Shown here piece after piece: positions 62,818-64,000 of a stretch of 64,000 nt of DNA. Positions within the stretch are counted from its first letter, which is position 1, and each line of letters opens with the position of its first letter. The position numbers and the translations under genes are program-made. Under the pieces are notes generated by a model. That model was not told the origin of the DNA. It did no database searches and was given only the letters and a program-made list of their open reading frames with translations. The stretch lies in the NCBI GenBank assembly GCA_963708515.1, contig CAVPSX010000005.1:11439-75438 (forward strand), given 5' to 3'. This DNA is from JAPLJM01 sp963708515 (lineage in GTDB: Bacteria; Desulfobacterota; Syntrophia; Syntrophales; Fen-1087).

Positions 62818-64000
62818 TTTTCCACCTCACTTTGGGACTTTCCGCGAATGAATGCCGCACCCTTGCCGACCTCAAGCGACTTTTTCGGATCAAGGATTCC
62901 GAAGAGCTGGATCAGCTTGGCGACCACTCCTGTCCAGCCCGTCTGGTGGCTCGCACCGAGGCCTGCACCGTTGTCCCCATGGAAGTACTCGTAAAACAGG
63001 ATGTGGTCGCGCCAGTTGGGATCAGGATGGAATTTTTCGGTGCCGCCATACACCGGCCGCGGCCGCGCTCATCACGCAGGAAGATCCGGGTAAGCCGGTC
63101 CGCGATCTCCTTGGCCACCTCAAAGAGGTTCATCATCCTGCCTGAACCGGTCGGGCACTCAATCTTAAGTTGTCACCGTAGTAGAGGTAATATTGAAAAG
63201 TGCCCTGATGATGATGGCGTTCACGGCATCCAGATCGGGCCCCGCCAGTTGGAGTTGCCGCCGAACATGCCGGTGTTCGACTCTGCGGGCAGATAGTCCA
63301 CGCGGTACCCCTGACCGCCCGTGTGGAAGACGTAAGGGTGCCGCTCGTGAAACTTGGAAAGTGAGCGGATGCCAAAGGGACTCAGGAACTCGTTCTCATC
63401 GAGCATCTTCGAGAGGATCCGGCGGAGCCGCTCCGGGTTGACCAGGGCAATGACCCCGCGTTCGGCCACGCCTCCGTGACCCGGGCCCGAGGGGTGAACT
63501 GAATCCAGGAGCTCCGGCATCTGGCGCAAGCGTGTCTGAAGCGCTGCTGTTACCCGTGGATTACGATCTCGCTGCCACTTTTCTATCACCGTCGTGGCAC
63601 ACAACGGCAGGAGCCCCACCATGGAGCGCACCTTGAGCCGCGTGGCGCTGCCGTCGGGGAGCCGCAGGAGGTCGTAGTAGAAGCCGTCCTCCTCGTCCCA
63701 CATGCCATCCTGCCCGGGCCGATTCATGGCGGCAGCGATATAGAGAAAATGCTCCACGAACTTGAAGGCCATGTCCTCGTAAGTGCGGTCGTAGCTGGCA
63801 AGTTCCAGAGCGATCTCGGCCATGTTCTGGGTGAAGAGGGCCATCCACGCCGTGCCGTCGGCCTGCTCCAGGTAGCCCCCGGTCGGCAACGGAGCCGATC
63901 GATCGAAGACGCCGATGTTGTCGAGGCCGAGGAACCCGCCCTCGAAGACGTTTTTGCCGAACCGGTCCTTGCGGTTGACCCACCAGGTGAAGTTCGCGAT
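62814..64000 (-). CDS. GH63/MGH1-like glucosidase, C-terminal part (right arm), cut by window end
   Basis: Right-arm copy of the C-terminal part of 52683-55431, running out of the window. It keeps the frame at the point where the left copy has an extra C (GLDNIGVFDRSAPLPTGG equivalent), but has its own breaks near 63190 and 63060. Its stop overlaps the GH13 start (ATGA), as in the left arm. Confidence 0.78.

Larger units (their letters stand above)
59127..64000. repeat. giant inverted repeat, right arm
   Basis: Mirror of 54251-59124, continuing past the window end. The first about 1.2 kb from the axis is close to identical with the left arm; the amylase and glucosidase portions differ by many substitutions, such as GGGTCACTTAGG on the left against GGGTCACGGAGG on the right, plus small indels. 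Confidence 0.9.

Noticed and set aside
1..64000. CRISPR arrays, tRNA and rRNA genes
   Set aside because: No regularly spaced repeats, cloverleaf-like sequences or conserved rRNA stretches were noticed by eye; a tRNAscan-SE or Infernal run would be needed for certainty.

Overview
The window looks like an accessory-rich stretch of a strictly anaerobic deltaproteobacterium (Desulfobacterota), most like the Syntrophia (Syntrophus/Smithella type). This is an inference from gene content: formate-tetrahydrofolate ligase, an ACT-domain malic enzyme, a BcrC/HgdB-type 2-hydroxyacyl-CoA dehydratase pair beside an acyl-CoA ligase, a selenium-donor locus, in-frame UGA genes, and many conserved hypotheticals typical of that group. 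No rRNA, tRNA or CRISPR array was seen.

Layout. 1-8.3 kb: a minus-strand lipid/polyketide-like operon with ketosynthase (cut by the window edge), two paralogous radical SAM proteins, a dehydratase-ACP fusion, a polysaccharide deacetylase, a B12-binding radical SAM protein, a CrtI-like FAD oxidoreductase and a free ACP. Several junctions are ATGA overlaps. 8.6-19.5 kb: GT25 glycosyltransferase, GcvR-like ACT protein, fhs, SDR, ppnP, SagB-like oxidoreductase, a C_GCAxxG_C_C redox protein with an in-frame UGA (probable selenoprotein), MBL hydrolase, YyaL-like DUF255 protein, flavodoxin and malic enzyme. 19.7-33.8 kb: a probable 66-aa membrane selenoprotein, LsrF-like aldolase/thiolase, exported amidohydrolase, DUF3141 protein, zinc alcohol dehydrogenase with a class II aldolase, queF, DUF374 acyltransferase, acyl-CoA ligase and two dehydratase subunits. 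33.8-47.3 kb: a decayed exported-protein gene, cydAB, an IS110 remnant, TMEM175-type channel, gamma carbonic anhydrase, cupin, HerA-like ATPase, GNAT, and a three-gene RimK-like ligase / 7TM-transglutaminase / retropepsin-like protease unit. 47.5-52.5 kb: an AtpZ-like protein and a selenium locus (yedF, yedE, TusA-like, cysteine desulfurase, DUF3343). 52.7-64 kb: GH63-like glucosidase, GH13 protein, Phenol_MetA_deg-type outer-membrane protein and DUF2950/DUF3300, all lying in a giant inverted repeat with its axis at 59125/59126.

The genes connect most clearly through selenium. Two genes (13993-14454 and 19671-19871) have an in-frame UGA followed 16-17 nt later by a hairpin with GGUC in its loop, the expected bacterial SECIS layout, and the same window carries a selenium-donor locus. 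Two cautions apply. About a dozen otherwise conserved genes carry single-base frameshifts, so consensus errors are likely. The inverted repeat folds back inside a gene and has diverged arms, so an assembly join of two haplotypes must be excluded before it is treated as biology.
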